Source: Xiphias gladius
Taxonomy: Eukaryota; Chordata; Actinopteri; Istiophoriformes; Xiphiidae
DNA: 64,000 nucleotides
Reading direction: 5' to 3'
Assembly (NCBI RefSeq): GCF_016859285.1
Contig: NC_053402.1
Location: forward strand, 1,502,510 to 1,566,509
Under the pieces are notes generated by a model, which saw nothing but the letters and a program-made list of their open reading frames with translations, did not search any database and was not told the origin of the DNA. Numbering within the stretch: the first letter of the stretch is position 1; each line of letters starts with the position of its first letter. The translations under genes and the position numbers were made by a program. Shown here piece by piece: positions 58,730 to 64,000 of this stretch.

Positions 58730-59370
58730 GGATGGCAATGTTGGTCACTATTTTGCACCACACTGAAATATCTCCACAACCACTAGTTTAATTGCCGTAT
58801 AATTGAGCACATATATTCAGACAGTCTCCCGAGGATGAATCCTACTGACTTTGCAGGTCAAAAAATTCCCTTCTCCATCAAAATATCTCGACATCTACTG
58901 GATCGATTGGCACAGAATTGGTACCAAATTTCCCAGATGATGTAGCCGTATGATTTGGGTGATCCCCAAACTTTTCATCTAGTGCCACCACAAGGTTTAC
59001 ATTTGTGTTCAGAGTGAAATGTCCCAACGACTTTTGGATCTTGCCAAGAACTTTGGTACAGACATACACGTCCCCTAGTAGATAATAACTGAGATATCCC
59101 TTGAACGACTTCAATTTGTCCGATACTTTGGTTCATGACCAAACACCTGCAAACATCAGCCTCAACCGTACGTTGTGTTTAGCGCTCATTAGCAAATGTT
59201 GGCATGCTAGCATGCTACACTAAGATGGTGAGCATGATAAGTACTTGCTCATTACGTTAGCGTTGTCATTGTAAGTATGTTGGCATGCTGATGTTAGCTC
59301 TTAGCTCACAGCTGTGCCTAAGTACTGCTAGCGTGACTGAAGACTCTTAGTCTTAGTGGGATTTTTCAGC
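58730..59370 (+). repeat. Long dispersed teleost repeat, family of 6880-7190
   Basis: Contains 'atctcgacatctactggatc', 'gattggcacagaatt', 'gtgccaccacaaggtttaca' and then the 'ggcatgctagcatgcta' and 'ctgtgcctaagtactgctag' end shared with 6880-7190. An abundant fish repeat whose class is not settled by this copy. Confidence 0.7.
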
Positions 59371-59442
59371 TATGAGCTCCACAAACTAATTTCCATTCAC
59401 CTTTTATTGTATTACTGTGGAGGCAGAAATAAGAAATACTAG

Positions 59443-59445
59443 ACG

Positions 59446-59494
<49 letters not shown>

Positions 59495-59518
59495 ATAATA
59501 ATAATAATAATAACAACA
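59443..59518. repeat. (CTA)n(ATA)n trinucleotide array
   Basis: About 16 CTA/ACT units followed by ATA/ATAA units. Confidence 0.95.
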
Positions 59519-59611
59519 AAAATAATAAAGCTAGACATATGTATCAGGTGGTGTTATTTATATTGTTATATACAATGTTAAGTCATCAGGGAATAATTGT
59601 AGGTCTGTAAT

Positions 59612-59682
59612 GTTGTGTGTGTATGTGTGTGTGTGTGTGTGTGCTTGTTTGGGTGTGTGTGTCAGTCTGTGCGTGTGTGTCT
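59612..59682. repeat. Imperfect (GT)n microsatellite
   Basis: GT run with TTGTTTGG and CAGTCT interruptions. Confidence 0.85.
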
Positions 59683-62178
59683 GCATTTGTCTGGGCCTTG
59701 GGGCGGACCTGCAGCAGGTGCTGCCACGACAGACAGCCCAGGGCCATCGGAGAGAGAGAGAAAGATTAAGAGCGCCGTCACCTTTCATCTGCATCCAGAC
59801 CCACGAAGGACTGCACTCTGCCTCACCCTCTGCTGTGAGAATATACACCAATACTTAAGGGCCTGGTCACACCAGCATTTAACACAGCAAAACTGAAATC
59901 TGTACAGAAATCAAGTCGTGTCGGTGGCATCGCCACAATCAGTAACAAACTGAGGCAAAATGTAACTTTTTGTTAATGTGTTAACTTGAGAAAAAAACTG
60001 GTGCTTATCCAGAAGCTTTAGGACTTCACCCTGGCCAGAGGGAAAAGGACAGAAAGAAGTGGGGCTCAACATGGTCCTCACTAACCAAAACTCATTTGAA
60101 CATCTGTCAAGACAGGGACTCTGAAGTTACATCATTTCGTCACTGATGAACTTACACTGTAGCTTCCACGGAAGGGACTCACCCTCCTGGGTTTTTGGAG
60201 GACTTAGCAACTGACAGAACCAGACTAGCTGTTTCCCCCGTTTCCAGTTCTTGTGCTAAGCTGAGCTACCTGGCTGCTGACATCAGTGTGTGAAAGTAAC
60301 TCTCTATTCTTTTGAATATAACATATTTCAACAGATTCACAAAAATAGACAATTAAGTTGTTCTTTTATATTTGTTCTTACAAAAATAAATGATTCAATG
60401 TTTTTTTCCTTAATTCATTTATTCATAATAGCACCAGGCATTGGCATCTTCTTTAATGGAACAGCAGGTCAGATGGGTCAGAATGAAACTACATTTAAAC
60501 TCAAGTTTGACTGGACAGTTTTTTCTGAGCTTTCAATCCCGTCTCACAGGGATTTGCTCATATGCAGATTCTTCCTGTGTCTTGGATCATGAAATTAGTT
60601 GGATCACTCCCACTGACTCAACAAGGACTTCATCAGCTGCAGAGACTAAGATGAACATGCCATTTTCTCACCATGTTCAATGGATTCTTTTTTTCCGGCT
60701 TGAACAGCCATCGGAAATATTACAAATGCTCCGATGTTCTTCACTGGGATTATACTTGCGCCAGAGCAAAAGGCCATAAAGTAAATAACTGTTCAATAAT
60801 TAGCTTGCAATTGATTTTCTTACCCATAACAAAGCACCATTTTTGATGAATCAGAGCTGCGTGTATCTGGCTACCACATAATACTATATCATTAAAAAGG
60901 TGCTCTGCTGAGTTGTCTTGTGACTGTTGACTGTTGTGACTGTTAAGAGTCAACTCGTTTAGGAAAACGGAGTCATGTTAACAGTCAGTCTGTCTGTCCC
61001 AAATGCATTGTGTGAGTCCTTGATCTCCCTCAAACAGGATGAATGTGTTTCATTCCCCATTAAACATTTGCAAAGCTGAATTTTTTTGCTAATCTTAAAC
61101 TGTGCATTGTTTGCGTCCGTGTTGACTTGCATGCAGCCTTCATCTTTGCCATCGCTACACTTACTCGTGTGCTATCACCACAAACTGCTGGCCAGCAGTA
61201 CAGTGCGATATCGGTGACGGGAACGTGTATCACATCGTGTCCGTGCATGTGCGTCCTCGTGCACATGCCCTATACAAACAAAAATGGTGACCCATTATTA
61301 AGTTCATTTCCAAACTTGTTAGCACAGTTGCCTACTTATGTGTTCACCGGACACAGAGCAACAGTAGCATTCATGAATTTAAATGCAACATTCACCCTCC
61401 TTTTAGTTCCGTTTTTGGTATCTGCCGACTTTCTGGTGAAAACAGCTGCACAAAATATGACACGATGAAAGCTGAGAGTGTGAACCAAAACAGCACAGCT
61501 GTGGGGCTTGAGCTGAAAGATGTAGTGTGTAGCTGAGGGGAAGCGCAGAGTCGGATGAGAAGATTCTCCGTGGGCTCACGGTCATGAGCGACCCCTTTCA
61601 CATACAAGGAGTCAAGTGATCCACCGTTAACAGGAAAATATCGATTATTGCCTCTTTAGTTAGGATCGATAAGCAGCCAGCTAACCCTTACCTTAACCAT
61701 GATCTAATAGCAATAGCAAACATTTGAAATTAGCTTGTAAATCAATATCATCTTATGGAAAAGAAACATTCATTCAGTTTGATTAGAAGGTTCAGATTCA
61801 ATACTACACTTTCTGTTTTTTGTCAGTACCTATCTGTCAGCATGTGCCTCTGTATGTTTGTTTTCATCGCATTGTAATGTTCAAGGTCATTTCAGTTTTA
61901 TTCTACTCCGTGTCCTTCAATGCTCTTCTCCTCACTGACCATGCAATCTAATCTGTTTAAATCTTTCGTATTTGTCTCATTTCATAGATTAAGCTGATTC
62001 CTAGTTAAAAGGATCATTTGAAGCATAAACATGGCCTCTTGGGTAGACGTTACACATAGACAGAAATGTACACACTGTGGTCAGTAATTGCCCTTTTAAC
62101 AAAGCATTATCACAGGTAAAAGTATTTGTGGAAGGAACTATGGCGTGCTGGCTTCTAAACACACCTACACTGCCCTTC

Positions 62179-62180
<2 letters not shown>
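59683..62180. other. Unassigned sequence, no gene seen
   Basis: A short foldback-family fragment lies at about 60205-60290 ('gctgtttcccccgtttccag', 'gtgctaagctgagctacctg'). The 112- and 113-codon frames at 60441 and 61127 have no recognisable domain. Confidence 0.45.

Positions 62181-62181
<1 letters not shown>

Positions 62182-62243
<62 letters not shown>
62182..62243. repeat. (CA)n microsatellite
   Basis: About 30 uninterrupted CA units. Confidence 0.97.
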
Positions 62244-62246
<3 letters not shown>

Positions 62247-64000
62247 GCAGTTAGCTCCTGTGTTTGCTCAGCGAATAGACTATGGTTGAGAGCTAATCTC
62301 TGACATGTTTGTACTGCTATTATTGACTGTGTGTAATTCAGGGAAGGAGAGAGACAGGGACAGAGAGATTAAACTGGATGAATGGATGGTTGTTTGGAAA
62401 AAAAAAAAGGAGGATATATAAAGCATAATAAATCTATTTTTCTTATTTTTATCCAGTATGTTTGCAGGGAGCTCAATACAGGAAAAGATGACTGAGACAG
62501 AGAGAGAGAGAGATGGAAGGGTCAAAAATAATTATGACACATTTCTATATTTCTCAAGAGTAGGGTAAAGGTAAAAGTAGAAAGTAACTGATGTCAAGTA
62601 CATATCATTCTTATGCATGTGTGTGTGTGTGTGTGCGTGCCAGAGAAGCAGAAAACACGAGAGGGAGCGAGAAGAAAGAGAAGACCTGGCTAGCTTGCAT
62701 TATGTTTTATGGAGAAAAATTACATTTCTGTAAAGGGGCCTACTGCGGTTTGCATATTTTAGCCCATTAACTACAAACTATGCCTTTTGCCCTTCTACAT
62801 TTGCCAAGTATACCGGAATATTTTAAACTAATTTCTTTCCTTCCACAAAGCTGTTAGTTTCACTTCAAACAAATACGGCATTAAAATCAAATTGGAAAGG
62901 GCTTTAAACTTGCTTATAATCCAGCACAGTGAACAAATCATTCCCCCTTTTGTCCCCCAAAGCTTCCTGCGAGCTCAGACTGATACGATTAGATCTCCCG
63001 CTTTCCAGTGGATGCCGATACCTGATTGCATTTTTCCTTTACTACTGGAACAGTGTTGTTTTACATATGTCGGCTTTTACACATCTACCCTCTGTGAAGA
63101 TCTAAGCTTTATATTATTATTATTATTACAGAGGAGTGAGTAAGAGAGACGATTACATATGGCTGAACAAATATGGGGCGGCGTTTTGATTTGAATATTA
63201 ATATCCTCCGTCTTAGTTGTGTGTGGCTGATATGAGATTTCCTCGATTGTTCACTCTGATATACGATGCCAACCCCTATAGCAGGCGTCTATTCACTTCC
63301 AGTCTCACTGGCTAGGAGATGGCAACTTCAGCTTCAGCTGTTCGACGTATTCCACGGCACACAGATGGAAGACTGTTGGTTTGTCTTCACCTGCAGTTTC
63401 ACCCAAGAAGACGTCTAAATGCTAACACCCCCATCTGATTAAACAGGACAACACAAAAGGACAAAGAGTCTACACTCATGTTAGTAGCTCTGTGAGGCTT
63501 TGAGCTAAATGTGTCAGTCTGTTAACACGCTCAAAGAACAATGCTGATGTTTAGCATGTTCAGCATGCGACCATTTGCTGATTATCGCTAAACACACACA
63601 GCACAGCTGAGGCTGATGGGAACGTCACTGGTTTTACAGAAATGTTACCGGCTCATCACCAGCCACAGTAACTCTGCAAGTAATCACTGAAGCTGCTACA
63701 TGTAAGGTAGTAGCATGAAGGAACCTGTGGTTTTTGGACATTTAACAAGTGGTGAAGAAAACACACACACACACACGATAAGGGCACAAGTGGTTTTCAA
63801 AAATTTCCAATGTGGATTTAATATGTTTCTTTACTTGAGTGTACTTGAGACCTGCAGTAAATGCAATAACAACTAATAAAAGCATTTTCTAACTAGATGT
63901 TAATAGAAAAATCTAAATTTAGCACATGTCTTGGATGCAATTATTTACCACAAATGTTTGTTTGGCTCTGATTATTCTGAAAACAAAATGTGCACAACCC
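62244..64000. other. Unassigned right end of the window
   Basis: Contains a GT run at 62616-62634, a TTA run near 63107-63127, a fragment of the 6880-7190 repeat family in reverse sense at 63480-63620, and a short CA run at 63760-63776. No gene was found. Confidence 0.5.

Noticed and set aside
60290..60779. Overlapping frames of 100 and 112 codons
   Set aside because: Two mutually exclusive frames of similar length without any recognisable motif, next to repeat fragments.

Overview
The window is vertebrate DNA, and almost certainly from a percomorph-type teleost fish. It holds many CA/GT, GATA and trinucleotide microsatellites, Tc1-like DNA transposon remains, foldback MITEs, and decayed L2/CR1/RTE-type LINE pieces. 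It also carries several high-copy fish repeats that I recognise by their wording. Protein-coding content is very low and genes are split by introns, so most open frames are chance readings of repeats.

Two real genes can be supported. (1) On the minus strand at the left edge lies the isoform-2 (A2) first coding exon of a retinoic acid receptor alpha gene (rara), 2702-2900. It begins MYESVDVV and ends HWSGSCH plus one base at a GTGAGT donor. A CpG-rich block at about 2950-4060 lies just upstream and is the probable P2 promoter. The rest of the gene runs off the left end, so positions 1-2701 are intron. (2) On the plus strand at 45565-46420 is a complete two-exon small heat shock protein gene of 228 codons, best read as hspb9-like. 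It has a TATA box at 45331, a 169-bp intron and a poly(A) signal at 46472. Human RARA and HSPB9 both lie in 17q21, so finding the two together fits conserved linkage.

Broken genes: a YqaJ-type nuclease pseudogene (about 8497-9273) that contains a hairpin MITE; a two-exon immunoglobulin-superfamily fragment (42098-42516) with an in-frame stop just before the conserved second cysteine; and a Myb/SANT(MADF)-like fragment present twice, once in each unit of a tandem duplication.

Layout: 1-4060 rara; 4061-8490 repeats and unassigned DNA; 8497-9273 YqaJ pseudogene; 10780-11640 L2-like LINE; 14915-15362 and 16955-17638 two Tc1-type families; 20051-20858 two neighbouring MITEs; 21870-23125 rearranged LINE; 24701-25605 and 30655-31506 an inverted pair of LINE deletion derivatives with a nearly identical core; 34440-41640 repeats, a CpG-rich block and a Tc1 copy; 42098-44530 Ig pseudogene plus foldback elements; 45331-46481 the heat shock gene; 48715-50255 minus-strand LINE; 51886-55384 a 1.75-kb tandem duplication; 56140-64000 RTE-type LINE fragment, dispersed repeats and microsatellites.

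The most striking observations are the rara A2 exon with a clustered AGGTCA array in its promoter, the gene-conversion-like mosaic between the inverted LINE copies, the recent tandem duplication bounded by a 13-bp repeat, and the Ser/Cys-rich insert in the crystallin domain of the heat shock gene. Family names for repeats and genes come from memory of the families; no search was run.
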